From Haloprofundus marisrubri (GTDB lineage Archaea > Halobacteriota > Halobacteria > Halobacteriales > Haloferacaceae): 64,000 bases of DNA. Both the position numbers and the translations under genes were made by a program. The notes beneath the pieces are model-generated. The model worked only from the letters and a program-made list of their open reading frames with translations, was not told the DNA's origin and did not search any database. Shown here piece after piece: positions 8,335 through 16,977 of the stretch. Location of the stretch: positions 746,001 to 810,000 of the forward strand of contig NZ_LOPU01000018.1 of the NCBI RefSeq assembly GCF_001469955.1, written 5' to 3'. Each line of letters opens with the position of its first letter. Positions within the stretch are counted from its first letter, which is position 1.

Positions 8335-9621
8335 CTACGTCACGCCGCCGTCGGGTCGGTCGAACTGTTCGTACGCCTGCTCGTCGAGAATCGCTCGAAG
8401 TTCGTCGACTACCTCCCAGACGTCTTCGTGGCTGTTGTACAGCGGTGCGGGGCAGATGCGGACGACGTTCGGCGGGCGGAAGTCGACGACGATGTCTCGC
8501 TGTTTGAGCGCGAGGTTCACCCGATACGCTTCGGGGTGTTCGACGGCGACGTGCCCGCCGCGGCGGGCGGCGTCTCTGGGCGTCCCGACCTCGCAGTCGT
8601 ATCCTGCCGCCGAGAGCGCGTCGACGAGGTCGACGAGATAGTCGGTGAGCGAGACGGATTTCTCGCGGACGGCATCGATACCAGCCTCCTCGAACATCTG
8701 TAACGACCCTTCCAACGGCGCGGCGCTGAGCATCGGCACTGTCCCGATTTGCCACGCGCCCGCGTCGGCGGCGGGTGTGAACGTGAGGTTCATGTCGAAC
8801 TGCGTCTCTTTGTCGTGGCCCCACCACCCGGCGAGTGCGGGCGTTTCGCCGAAGTGTTCGCGGTTGACGTACAGTCCCGCGATGGCCCCCGGCCCGGCGT
8901 TCAGATACTTGTAGCCGCACCAGACGGCGAAATCGACGCCGACGCCCGAGAGGTCGTGGTCGACAGCTCCGACGGAGTGTGCGAGGTCGAACCCGGCGAG
9001 GATACCGCGCTCGTGTGCTTCCTCGGTCAAACGTTCGATGTCGAGCAGTTGGCCGCTCCGATACAGTACCGACGGCATGAACACGATGCCCGGGTCGTGG
9101 GCGTCCATCGCGTCGACGACATCGTCTTCTTCGATAGTTCGCCCGTCTCGACTCTCGACGGCGACGAGATGCTCGTCGGGGTCGTAGCCCCGCTGTCGGA
9201 GTTGCGCGCGAATGGCGTAGTGGTCGGTCGGAAAGTCGAGGTCGTTCACCAGCACCGTCGGCGAGTCGACGACGTCGAGAAACGTCCCGAGTAGCGTGTG
9301 GATGTTCACCGTCGTCGAGTTGGCGACGACGACTTCCGACTCGTCGGCCCCGACGAGCGGCGCGGTCATCGAGCCGAGTCGTTCGGCGTATGAGAACCAC
9401 GGTTCGTCGGCGTCGGTCCACCCACGAATCCCGAGTTCGCGCCACTCGTCGACGACGCGGTTCAGCGTTCGTTCGGCGTCTTCGGAGATGGGGCCGAGCG
9501 AGTTGCCGTCCATGTAGTGGCCGTCGGGCACCTCGAAGCGGTCGGCGAACTCGGCGAGTGGGTCCTCGCGGTCCAACTCGCGGGCGGCGTTGCGGGGCGG
9601 GAACTCGTCCATAGCCGACAC
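8335..9621 (-). CDS. kynU: Kynureninase
   Basis: A 428-residue fold-type I PLP enzyme of normal kynureninase length. The Schiff-base Lys238 lies in FAVWCGYKYLNAGPG. Asp212 and His215 in FDLAHS contact PLP, and YMDGNSLGP near the N-terminus is characteristic. It cleaves kynurenine to anthranilate and alanine, or 3-hydroxykynurenine to 3-hydroxyanthranilate. No tryptophan dioxygenase or formamidase lies next to it, so the rest of the pathway must be elsewhere. The MSA before MDEF leaves a minor start ambiguity of three codons. Confidence 0.93.
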   Translation of the reverse strand: MSAMDEFPPRNAARELDREDPLAEFADRFEVPDGHYMDGNSLGPISEDAERTLNRVVDEWRELGIRGWTDADEPWFSYAERLGSMTAPLVGADESEVVVANSTTVNIHTLLGTFLDVVDSPTVLVNDLDFPTDHYAIRAQLRQRGYDPDEHLVAVESRDGRTIEEDDVVDAMDAHDPGIVFMPSVLYRSGQLLDIERLTEEAHERGILAGFDLAHSVGAVDHDLSGVGVDFAVWCGYKYLNAGPGAIAGLYVNREHFGETPALAGWWGHDKETQFDMNLTFTPAADAGAWQIGTVPMLSAAPLEGSLQMFEEAGIDAVREKSVSLTDYLVDLVDALSAAGYDCEVGTPRDAARRGGHVAVEHPEAYRVNLALKQRDIVVDFRPPNVVRICPAPLYNSHEDVWEVVDELRAILDEQAYEQFDRPDGGVT

Positions 9622-9755
9622 TGTGCGGCGGCCGATATAGAAGTGGGCGAAGCGGAACAGAGTGAGTCGAAAGCAGGGCAGACAGGAAGGAGGACGAGTG
9701 GAAGACGAGCGAAACGAAAGGGAGAGCGAGTCGAAGCCGAGTCGGAGGACGGCAT

Positions 9756-9763
9756 CGTTTTAC
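9756..9763 (+). promoter_or_regulatory. TATA box of the AIR-synthase-like gene
   Basis: CGTTTTAC lies 23-30 nt before the ATG at 9786, the normal spacing for a leaderless haloarchaeal transcript. Confidence 0.5.
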
Positions 9764-9785
9764 TCGCCGCGTTCGCACGCCCGGT

Positions 9786-10811
9786 ATGTCCGACCTCGGG
9801 AAAATCGACCCGGAGTTCTTCGACGAGTATCTGTATCCGCGTCTCGGCGCGTCGCGCGACGACGTCGCCCTCGGCCCGAAACACGGCGTCGACTTCGGCA
9901 TGCTCGACGTCGACGGAACGGCCGTCGTTCTCGCCACCGACCCCGTCTCCGTGCTCCCGGAACTCGGCTTCGAGCGTGCTGGCCAATTTGCGCTGCACAT
10001 CGTGCTCTCGGACGTTGCGGTGTCGGGTCTCGCGCCGTCACACCTCGCTATCAGTTTCTCGCTGCCTCCCGAGATTTCGGACCGAGAGTTCGCCGAACTC
10101 TGGGCCGCCATCGACGACGAAGCAGAACAGTTGGGAATCAGCATCGTCACCGGTCACACCGCCCGATACACGGGGTGCTCGTTCCCGTGGGTCGGCGCGG
10201 CGACGGCGCTCGCCGTCGGCGACAACGACGACGTAGTTCGACCCGACGGCGCACGACCCGGCGACAGCGTACTCGTGACGAAGGGTCCAGCGGTGGAGGC
10301 GACCGGACTGCTCACGACGTTGTACGGCGACCGGATGGAACTGTCGAAAGAGACGCTCGACGAGGCACAGGCCCGACTCGACGAAACACGAACCGTCCGC
10401 GACGCGCGCGCTATCGTCGGCGCGGCGGGGGCGGACGGCGTGACGGCGATGCACGACGCGACGGAGGGCGGCCTTCAGGGCGCACTGTGCGAAGTCGCCG
10501 GAAGCGCGGGCGTCCGAATCGACGCCGAACGCGACGCGGTGCCACTGCGACCCGGCGTCGCCGAGACGTGCGAGTATCTCGATATCGAACCGTGGCACGC
10601 GACGAGTTCAGGAACGCTCGTCGTGGCCGTCGCGGAGTCCGCCGTCGACGACGTAGTTTCGGCGCTCGAATCTCGGGGGACGCCCGTCGGCATCGCCGGC
10701 ACCGTCTCGGAGGGCGAGGGCGTGTATCTCGACGGCGAACGGGTCGAACATCCGCGCGTCGACCCCTCGTGGGCGGTGTACGAGGCGTTCGCCGAAGCTG
10801 ATTCCGAGTGA
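9786..10811 (+). CDS. AIR synthase-related (PurM/HypE/SelD-fold) protein
   Basis: A 341-residue member of the PurM/HypE ATP-binding superfamily. The N-terminal domain has GPKHGVDFGMLDVDG, VLATDPVSVLP and LSDVAVSGLAPSHLA, the Mg-ATP binding half. The C-terminal half has DGVTAMHDATEGGLQGALCEVA, typical of HypE-like members. It is not PurM itself because the PurM landmarks are missing, and no hydrogenase genes accompany it, so HypE activity is doubtful. It probably makes an acyl-phosphate or similar activated intermediate of unknown identity. It lies head to head with kynureninase. Confidence 0.8.
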   Translation: MSDLGKIDPEFFDEYLYPRLGASRDDVALGPKHGVDFGMLDVDGTAVVLATDPVSVLPELGFERAGQFALHIVLSDVAVSGLAPSHLAISFSLPPEISDREFAELWAAIDDEAEQLGISIVTGHTARYTGCSFPWVGAATALAVGDNDDVVRPDGARPGDSVLVTKGPAVEATGLLTTLYGDRMELSKETLDEAQARLDETRTVRDARAIVGAAGADGVTAMHDATEGGLQGALCEVAGSAGVRIDAERDAVPLRPGVAETCEYLDIEPWHATSSGTLVVAVAESAVDDVVSALESRGTPVGIAGTVSEGEGVYLDGERVEHPRVDPSWAVYEAFAEADSE

Positions 10812-10926
10812 GCGACGGGAGCGTAACTCCGGCCGTTCGCGGGTGATTCCGGCCGTTCACGAGATACTGTGAACGGTTGCCGCGACACCCATCGTTATGC
10901 GTCGCCGACGAATTGGCCGTACCTGA

Positions 10927-12117
10927 ATGGACGTTCGACGCGTCGTCTCGCTCATCTTCGTCTGGCAACTCGCGGCGAGCATCTGCTACTACGCAGTTTT
11001 CGCGGCGACGCCCTTCTTCCGCGACCAGTTCGGCCTCTCGGGGACGGCCGTCGGCCTCGTCGTCACGTCGCTGACGCTCGGGTACGCGGTGTTTCTGCTT
11101 CCGCTCGGTGCGTTGACCGACCGTCTCGGAGAGCGGCGAACGCTGACGGTCGGACTCTTGGGGCTCTCTGTGGGGGCGTTACTCGTCGCCGGTGCGTGGT
11201 CGTACGCGACGCTTCTCGTCGGCGCGTTCCTGCTCGGGTCGCTGTACGGGACGGCCATGCCGGGAACGAACAAGGCCATCTTCGACAGCGTGCCGACGGG
11301 CCGACAGAACCTCGCGGTCGGCGTGAAACAAGTCGGTGTGACCGCCGGTAGCGGGGTGAGCGCCCTGCTCGTCACGGGTATCGCCGGCGTACTTTTCTGG
11401 GAGGCGGGGTTCTACGTCGCGGCCGCGGGCGGCCTCCTCGTCGCCGTCCTCTTTTGGCTCGCCTATCGCGGCGCTGACACCGACGGCGACGCCGAGTTTC
11501 CGAGCTTTCGACGACTGTCCCGTAACCGACCGTACCGCTCGCTCACCGTCGCGGGTGCGTTTCTCGGCGCGGGACTATTCACGACGACCGGGTACACGAT
11601 TCTCTACGTCGAGGAGTCCGTCGGCGCGTCCGTCGCCTTCGGTGGCCTCGTGCTCGCGGCGCTGCAGGTAGCGGGAAGTGTCGGCCGCGTTATCACGGGA
11701 TGGCTGAGCGACGCACTCCCCGGCGACCCCCGGCGGCGCATCGCCACGATTCTACTCGCACAGGCCGTTGCGAGTGCTGCGCTGTTCGTCGTTGTCGCGT
11801 TCGTCGAGACGAGAATCGCCGCGACGGTGGCGTTCGTCGTCCTCGGCTTCTTCGTCCTCGGCTTTACCGGCGTCTACTACTCCTGTATGGCGACGGTCGT
11901 CTCCGCCGAGGAGATGGGTGGGGCGACCGGCGGCGGACAGTTGGCGCTTACTTCTGGGGCACTCGTCGCACCGCCGGTGTTCGGCTACCTCTCGGACACG
12001 TTCAGTTACCGGGTGAGTTGGCTCATGCTCGCAGCGCTGGCGCTCGCGGCGACGGTGTTCGTCGTCCAGGTCATCCGGGCCGACCCACCGGCCGACGTCA
12101 CCGCTGCGGCGGACTGA
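10927..12117 (+). CDS. MFS transporter
   Basis: A 396-residue protein with about 12 hydrophobic helices. The major-facilitator loop motif between TM2 and TM3 is LGALTDRLGERRT, and a matching loop in the second half is GWLSDALPGDPRRR. The N-terminus is short and cytoplasmic (MDVRRVVS). The substrate cannot be inferred from the sequence or from the neighbouring tautomerase. A weak TATA-like CGTTATGC lies about 35 nt upstream of the start. Confidence 0.88.
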   Translation: MDVRRVVSLIFVWQLAASICYYAVFAATPFFRDQFGLSGTAVGLVVTSLTLGYAVFLLPLGALTDRLGERRTLTVGLLGLSVGALLVAGAWSYATLLVGAFLLGSLYGTAMPGTNKAIFDSVPTGRQNLAVGVKQVGVTAGSGVSALLVTGIAGVLFWEAGFYVAAAGGLLVAVLFWLAYRGADTDGDAEFPSFRRLSRNRPYRSLTVAGAFLGAGLFTTTGYTILYVEESVGASVAFGGLVLAALQVAGSVGRVITGWLSDALPGDPRRRIATILLAQAVASAALFVVVAFVETRIAATVAFVVLGFFVLGFTGVYYSCMATVVSAEEMGGATGGGQLALTSGALVAPPVFGYLSDTFSYRVSWLMLAALALAATVFVVQVIRADPPADVTAAAD

Positions 12118-12225
12118 CGGTCTGTCCTGTCGATGCGGACCGATATTTCGTCCGTTGCGTGCAACCACCCAGCCACCTCGTCGCTCGTGACAAACGCTAT
12201 CACACTCGGGTGCGACAGACGGCCG

Positions 12226-12609
12226 ATGCCGTATCTCGCGCTCGATACCACGTACGCGCCGACCGTCGACGAGCGACGCGCCTGCACCGAGTCGTTGACC
12301 GAACTGTACACCGAGAAGATGGAGACGACTGCCGGCCACGTCGCCGTCGCCGTCAGAGCACACCCGCAGGAGTCGATGTCGTTGGGGCGCGCCGTCGATG
12401 GCCCGATAGCGGTGTTGAACGCCGACGTGCGTCGCGGGCGACCCTTCGAGCAGCGTCGGGCGTTCGGTCTCGCTGTCGTCGATTGGCTGGAGGCGGCCTG
12501 GAACTTCCCACGTCCGAACGTGAAGGTGGTGTTCACCGAACACGAGGGACACGACCTGATGGGGGCCGACCGAGTCGGCGGCGAGTGGTCGCCCGAAGAA
12601 GAGTCCTGA
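12226..12609 (+). CDS. Tautomerase-family protein
   Basis: A 127-residue protein beginning MPYLALDT. In this superfamily Met is removed and Pro becomes the catalytic N-terminal base, so the start is set here although an ATG exists 31 codons upstream. The 4-oxalocrotonate-tautomerase-like pattern is repeated: TVDERRACTESLTELYTEKM helix, VAVAVRAHPQ strand, then FEQRRAFGLAVVDWLEAAW and VKVVFTEHEG. Length suits a MIF-like or fused-repeat member. The substrate is unknown. It lies 108 nt after the MFS gene in the same direction and could be cotranscribed. Confidence 0.7.
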   Translation: MPYLALDTTYAPTVDERRACTESLTELYTEKMETTAGHVAVAVRAHPQESMSLGRAVDGPIAVLNADVRRGRPFEQRRAFGLAVVDWLEAAWNFPRPNVKVVFTEHEGHDLMGADRVGGEWSPEEES

Positions 12610-12649
12610 GTTCTGAGTTCTGAGCCGAGAGTCCTGTCGAGTCCGGCGC

Positions 12650-13027
12650 TCAGACGCGTTCGACGAGTTCGACCACGTAGCCGTCGGGGTCTTCGACGAA
12701 GGCGACGCGACGGTTTATCTGTTCCATCGTCGTCGGCGCTTCGACGACCGGCGGGTCGCTGTGGTCGACGAGGCGTTCGAACGTCGCGTCGGTGCTGTCG
12801 ACGCCGACGGCGAGGTGGTCGAAACCGCCGCCGGGTCCCGCCGGACCGCCGTCGTGTGGGTCGAACTTGAACTGGAACTCGCCGTGTTCGCCGCCGACGT
12901 AGACGTTTCGGACGCCGTCGCTCGTGAACTCCCAGTTGTGGTCGAGGCCCATACCGTCGACGTAGAAGTCGAGCGTCGCGTCGATGTCCGACACCCAAAT
13001 CGCCGTGTGGATAACGTCGCTTCTCAC
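12650..13027 (-). CDS. VOC/glyoxalase-family protein
   Basis: A 125-residue single-unit vicinal-oxygen-chelate protein made of two beta-alpha-beta-beta-beta modules. IHTAIWVSDIDATLDFYVDGMGLDH opens the first and FDHLAVGVDSTDATFERL the second, ending AFVEDPDGYVVELVER. The paired His (first strands) and Glu (ends) positions suit a lactoylglutathione-lyase-like metal site. Haloarchaea usually lack glutathione, so the physiological substrate is open. Confidence 0.85.
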   Translation of the reverse strand: MRSDVIHTAIWVSDIDATLDFYVDGMGLDHNWEFTSDGVRNVYVGGEHGEFQFKFDPHDGGPAGPGGGFDHLAVGVDSTDATFERLVDHSDPPVVEAPTTMEQINRRVAFVEDPDGYVVELVERV

Positions 13028-13094
13028 GGAACTGAGGTCTACGTGGGTCGCATAAACTGTGTCGGTGCGAGAGTGTCTCTCTCACTTTTTCTGT

Positions 13095-14093
13095 CTACTC
13101 GTCGAGTGCGCCGAGTTGGCCGCGGATGTCGTCGGCGACGGTCGTCATCGCCTCCTCGGCGGCGTCTACGTCGTCGGTCAGGCTGAGAAAGCCGTGAACC
13201 ATCCCGGGGTAGTGACGATGTTCGACGGCGACGCCTTCGTCCGCGAGTCGGTCCGCGTAGGCGACGCCCTCGTCACGTAGCGGGTCGTAGCCGGCGGTGA
13301 CCACCGTCGCCGGCGGCAGGTCCGAAAGGTCGGCGGCCAGAATCGGCGCGGCGAAGGGGTTGTACGCGTCGACCGGACTGCGGAGGTACTGCTCCCAGAA
13401 CCAGCGAACGTCCCGCGTCGAGAGCAGATACCCCTCGGCGTTCTCGGTGTAGGAGTCGCGGTCGAACGCCCGCGAAATCATCGGATACAGAAGCGTCTGG
13501 TGGCTGATGGTCGGTCCGTCCATCTCGCGGGCGCGAAGCGCGGTGACAGCGGCGAGATTGCCGCCGGCGCTGGTTCCGGCGACGCCGAGGCGCGTCGGGT
13601 CGCCGTCGAATGCGCTCGCGTGGTCGGCGACCCACTCGACGGTCGCGTAGGCGTCGTCGACGGCCGTCGGAAACGGATGCTCGGGTGCGAGACGGTAGTC
13701 GACGGAGACGACGAGACAGTTCGCTCGACGGGCGAACTCCCGACAGACGCCGTCGATGGAGTCCAAAGTACCGAGCGTCCACCCGCCGCCGTGGTAGTAG
13801 ACGAGCGTCGGAAACGGACCGTCGCCTGCGGGTCGGTAGACACGAACCGGAATCTCGTCTGGAGCGGCGGTGGCGTCGGCGAAGTCGACGGAGACGTCCG
13901 AGGTCTCGAACGCGAGGTCTCGGACGTACTCGATACCGTCGTCGTCGGGTTCACCGTCGGGGGTAAACAGGTCGTCTTCGACTCGGCGGGCGCAGTCGAC
14001 CGACATGGCGTGCCACTCGGGGACGCCCAGCCGTCGAATCTCGTCGACGACGGCTTCGACCTGCGGGTCGAGGGCGTCTCGTCTCTCGGACAT
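13095..14093 (-). CDS. Alpha/beta hydrolase, hormone-sensitive-lipase type esterase
   Basis: A 332-residue carboxylesterase. The oxyanion-hole motif is HGGGW (101-105) and the nucleophile elbow is GTSAGG (173-178, Ser175). The acid is probably Asp in YDPLRDEG, and the base is His in YPGMVHGF near the end. SVDYRLAPEHPFP is the usual HSL signature between them. No signal peptide is present, so it is cytoplasmic. It would hydrolyse short to medium acyl esters. It is the second gene in the same direction behind the VOC gene, but 67 nt separate them. Confidence 0.9.
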   Translation of the reverse strand: MSERRDALDPQVEAVVDEIRRLGVPEWHAMSVDCARRVEDDLFTPDGEPDDDGIEYVRDLAFETSDVSVDFADATAAPDEIPVRVYRPAGDGPFPTLVYYHGGGWTLGTLDSIDGVCREFARRANCLVVSVDYRLAPEHPFPTAVDDAYATVEWVADHASAFDGDPTRLGVAGTSAGGNLAAVTALRAREMDGPTISHQTLLYPMISRAFDRDSYTENAEGYLLSTRDVRWFWEQYLRSPVDAYNPFAAPILAADLSDLPPATVVTAGYDPLRDEGVAYADRLADEGVAVEHRHYPGMVHGFLSLTDDVDAAEEAMTTVADDIRGQLGALDE

Positions 14094-14184
14094 ACGTCGC
14101 GCTCACAGGCGGCGCTCTTAGTCGTCGGGGTATCCGAACGCTGGACCGTAGTATCTCACCGCGAAAAAGCCGAAACAGGGAGCG

Positions 14185-14586
14185 TTACCGGCTCGGAAGA
14201 CCGCGCTGCGCCGAGGCCGCGATGATGAACACCGCGAACAGGGCAACGACGAGCCACTGGCCGGTCTGTGACGACAAGGCGCCGGCGACGACCCCTAAGA
14301 GGTCGAGTCCGACGGCTTGTCCCAGTGCGAACAGGAGCAACACGAAGCCGATGATTGCGAGACCGCTGCGAAGTGCAGCCTCGGCGAACCACGACGACAT
14401 GCGCTCGAACGCACCCGGGCGCTCCGTCCGTCGCTCGGCGGTCGCTGACGCGTGAGCGTCGGCCGACTCGTTGGCGTTCGCCTGATTGTTGGCGTTCGCC
14501 TGATTGTCGGCGGCTGCTCGGTTGTCGGCGGTACCTGACTGACGGCCGTTGTTTCGTCCGTCTCCGCTATTTCGTGCTTGGGGCAT
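14185..14586 (-). CDS. Membrane protein with Asn/Ala-rich repeat N-terminus
   Basis: This 133-residue protein is of unknown function. The first ~60 residues are polar and low-complexity, with tandem QANANNQANANE-type repeats (Asn, Ala, Asp, Gln). Two hydrophobic helices follow, around residues 80-100 (LAIIGFVLLLFALGQAVGL) and 105-130 (VVAGALSSQ..WLVVALFAVFIIAASA). The start at MPQARNS is preferred over an ATG 16 codons upstream. The repeat tail is probably disordered and cytoplasmic. A T-run on this strand lies just beyond the stop. Confidence 0.68.
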   Translation of the reverse strand: MPQARNSGDGRNNGRQSGTADNRAAADNQANANNQANANESADAHASATAERRTERPGAFERMSSWFAEAALRSGLAIIGFVLLLFALGQAVGLDLLGVVAGALSSQTGQWLVVALFAVFIIAASAQRGLPSR

Positions 14587-14734
14587 GTTGTGTTCCCCGG
14601 TCGGTGAAGACACCGGGAGGGCAATAGTATGCACAACTTAACGGAGTCTCAGCGACGCTGTAGTGTCACTCGAACGAGAAGACAGCAGGCTATCGAAAGA
14701 GCTACACCGACGCTCTCGGAGTCGAAGACGACAG

Positions 14735-14968
14735 ATGACCACCTCCGACCCGACGGAGACACTTGCGGCGGCCTCGGGTTTTCGCCCTGTCGACGCCCCG
14801 TACGTCGGCGCAGCGCTGTGGCTCCTCGGTACGTTACTCGCCGGCTACGCCGGTTACGAACTGCTCGTCAATCAGCTCCGGTACCCGACGCTGTGGGGCG
14901 TTTCGCTGGGACTACTCGTGTTCTCAGTCGTCGTCTTGGGACAGCATCTGCTTCGGACGCGGTACTGA
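14735..14968 (+). CDS. Small two-helix membrane protein (77 aa)
   Basis: A 77-residue protein of unknown family with two hydrophobic helices: YVGAALWLLGTLLAGYAGYELLV and LWGVSLGLLVFSVVVLGQHLL. The start at MTTSDPTETLAA gives an acidic N-terminus typical of haloarchaea; an ATG 24 codons upstream would add a run of Arg and is rejected. It is divergent from the Asn-rich membrane protein. Confidence 0.62.
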   Translation: MTTSDPTETLAAASGFRPVDAPYVGAALWLLGTLLAGYAGYELLVNQLRYPTLWGVSLGLLVFSVVVLGQHLLRTRY

Positions 14969-15028
14969 ACTGGGGTCCGCGGAGATTGGTCTTGCTCTGT
15001 GAGGCCTACTGAAGTAAAACGGTGGACA

Positions 15029-15042
15029 GGCGCTGCAGGATT
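15029..15042. repeat. Direct repeat of the tRNA-Arg 3' end
   Basis: GGCGCTGCAGGATT is identical to 15135-15148 inside the tRNA-Arg gene (3' acceptor and T-arm) and sits 106 nt away on its 3' side. The following bases (GCGAACCTCGG) continue with weaker similarity. Such a duplicate is what integration at the tRNA 3' end leaves behind. Confidence 0.6.
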
Positions 15043-15078
15043 GCGAACCTCGGTCGCTCACCTTCGTTCGCTCCCTGC

Positions 15079-15088
15079 TTCAAATCCT
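15079..15088. repeat. Inverted copy of the tRNA T-arm
   Basis: TTCAAATCCT is the reverse complement of AGGATTTGAA at 15143-15152 in the tRNA-Arg gene. Together with the direct copy at 15029 it shows that the 100 nt beside the tRNA is assembled from tRNA-end fragments. Confidence 0.45.
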
Positions 15089-15132
15089 TCGCGGTAGATG
15101 GTTCTCCGCTCACGGTGTTCGCGGAAGAATCA

Positions 15133-15207
15133 TGGGCGCTGCAGGATTTGAACCCACGGCAACTTGGTCCGAAGCCAAGCACTCTGTCCAGACTGAGCTA
15201 AGCGCCC
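15133..15207 (-). tRNA. tRNA-Arg (anticodon UCG)
   Basis: The minus-strand sequence folds as a tRNA. The acceptor stem GGGCGCT pairs with AGCGCCC. The D-arm is AGCTCAGTCTGGACAGAGT, the anticodon stem CTTGG/CCAAG encloses loop CTTCGGA, and the T-loop is GTTCAAATCC. The loop gives U33, anticodon UCG at 34-36 and G37, decoding CGA arginine codons. The discriminator base is A. CCA is not encoded and no intron is seen. Short direct and inverted fragments of its 3' end lie on its 3' side. Confidence 0.92.
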
Positions 15208-15304
15208 TTCACGTTATCCGAATACGGCGTACCGTTTAAATGCCGTGGTTTGCCGCCGCACTCACTTCGCGCGATTTATCATCGCCGATGCAACAGTGCC
15301 AGCT

Positions 15305-16156
15305 ATGTCTCTCGGCGAGCGCCTCCGCGGTTTGCTCGACCTCACTCGGCCGGGCAACACCATCGCGGCCGCGTTACTCACGGCGACGGGTGTGTTCGTC
15401 GCCGCGCCGGATGCGATTCTCGGCGGGCAGCGAGAGGCGGTTGCGGCTATCGCAGCGACGGCGTGTGCGACCGCTGCGGGCAACGCGGTCAACGACTACT
15501 TCGACCACGAAATCGACCGCATCAACCGCCCCGACAGAGCGATTCCGCGCGGTGCCGTCTCGCCTCGCGGCGCACTCGCGTTCAGTATCGCGCTGTTTCT
15601 CTCCGCCGTCGTCGCCGCCGCGGCGTTGCCGCTCGTCGCCATCGCCATCGCGGTGACGAACCTTCTGGCGCTCGTCGCGTACACGAAACTGTTCAAAGGG
15701 CTCCCCGGCGTCGGCAACGCCGTCGTCGCGTATCTGACCGGCAGCACGTTCCTCTTCGGCGCCGCCGCCGTCGGATGGGTGAGCGACGCCGCCGTGCTGT
15801 TCGTCCTCGCCGCCGTGGCGACGTTCACCCGCGAAATCGTCAAAGACGTCGAGGATATCGACGGCGACAGAGAACAGGGACTTCGAACCCTCCCTATCGT
15901 CGTCGGCGAGCGACGGGCGCTGTGGGTCGGCGTCGTAGCGATGGCGCTTGCGATTCTCGCCAGTCCCGTCCCATACATTTTCGGAACGCTCGGCGTGGTG
16001 TACCTGCTGTTGGTCGTCCCGGCCGATGCACTCATGCTCGGGGCTGCCTTCCAGTCGTTCGAGAACCCGAGCCGCGGGCAACGACGACTGAAACTCGGGA
16101 TGTTTCTGGCCGCCGGCGCGTTCATCGTCGGCCGGGCGACGGGAGCGCTCGTCTGA
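15305..16156 (+). CDS. Digeranylgeranylglyceryl phosphate synthase (UbiA family)
   Basis: A 283-residue membrane prenyltransferase with about 8-9 helices. It adds the second geranylgeranyl chain to geranylgeranylglyceryl phosphate, the second ether-bond step of archaeal membrane lipids. The first Asp-rich motif is NDYFDHEIDRINRPDR (63-78) and the second is KDVEDIDGDREQGLRT near 180-194. LLDLTRPGN at the N-terminus is typical of archaeal members. The start at MSLGERLRG is supported by a TATA-like GATTTATC about 30 nt upstream; the ATG 20 codons earlier is unlikely. Confidence 0.92.
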   Translation: MSLGERLRGLLDLTRPGNTIAAALLTATGVFVAAPDAILGGQREAVAAIAATACATAAGNAVNDYFDHEIDRINRPDRAIPRGAVSPRGALAFSIALFLSAVVAAAALPLVAIAIAVTNLLALVAYTKLFKGLPGVGNAVVAYLTGSTFLFGAAAVGWVSDAAVLFVLAAVATFTREIVKDVEDIDGDREQGLRTLPIVVGERRALWVGVVAMALAILASPVPYIFGTLGVVYLLLVVPADALMLGAAFQSFENPSRGQRRLKLGMFLAAGAFIVGRATGALV

Positions 16157-16294
16157 CCCGATGGCCGGTGCGTCCCAATCAAAAAGAATAATATCGGCAC
16201 ACCATATGGTCACATCACCCTATGACTCCGGGTGAGGCGCTGCGCCCTGCTGGCGGCAATCTCCGACCGGAAATCTCGGTGGTGAGCGACGCGG

Positions 16295-16897
16295 ATGTAT
16301 GACCTCTCGCCCGCGCTCGACGAAGCCGTCGACCCCGGAACGAATCTGCTCGTCACCGGACCGCCACTCACGGGAAAGCGCGCGCTCACTCTGGATATTC
16401 TCGCCTCCGGCACCGAGAACGGTGACGGAAGCATCTTCGTAACCACCAAAGATAGCGCCACGCGCGTTCTCGACGAGTTCGACGACCGAAGCGTCTACGA
16501 GGACCGCCCCGTCGCCGTCGTCGACTGCGTCACCCGCCAGCGCGGCGTCGGCGACGCCCGCGACGACAACCGCGTGAAGTACACCTCCTCGCCCGTCGAT
16601 ATGACGGGTATCGGTATCAAGCTCTCCGAGTTCCTCCAGACGTTCTACGCCGACCAGCGCGTCGAACGAAACCGCATCGGCGTCCACTCGCTGTCGACGC
16701 TGTTGATGTACTCGAACCTCCAGACGGTGTTTCGGTTCCTCCACGTGTTCACCGGACGGATTCAGAGCGTCGATGGACTGGGCCTGTTCTGTATCGACTC
16801 GACGGTCCACGACGACCGGACGCTGAACACGCTCAAACAGCTGTTCGACGGCATCATCACCACGAGCGAGGACGCGCCGCCGACGGTTCGGCTCTGA
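16295..16897 (+). CDS. RecA/KaiC-like P-loop protein with altered Walker A
   Basis: A 200-residue protein of the RAD55/KaiC-like group common in haloarchaea. It opens MYDLSPALDEAVDPGTNLLVTGPP. The Walker A region reads GPPLTGKRAL (about residues 27-36), with Arg in place of the usual Ser/Thr after Lys. GLGLFCIDSTVHDD near 166-179 is the Walker B strand. ATP hydrolysis is therefore uncertain; it may bind nucleotide as a signalling module. It is shorter than KaiC (one domain). A role in taxis or transcription has been suggested for relatives, but nothing here proves it. Confidence 0.72.
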   Translation: MYDLSPALDEAVDPGTNLLVTGPPLTGKRALTLDILASGTENGDGSIFVTTKDSATRVLDEFDDRSVYEDRPVAVVDCVTRQRGVGDARDDNRVKYTSSPVDMTGIGIKLSEFLQTFYADQRVERNRIGVHSLSTLLMYSNLQTVFRFLHVFTGRIQSVDGLGLFCIDSTVHDDRTLNTLKQLFDGIITTSEDAPPTVRL

Positions 16898-16977
16898 TTC
16901 GGTTCTCACGCGAATCCAAACCCATCCGATTCCCACCCCCGCCAAGGCTTTTGCTCGCAGACGGCCACCGTTTAGCT

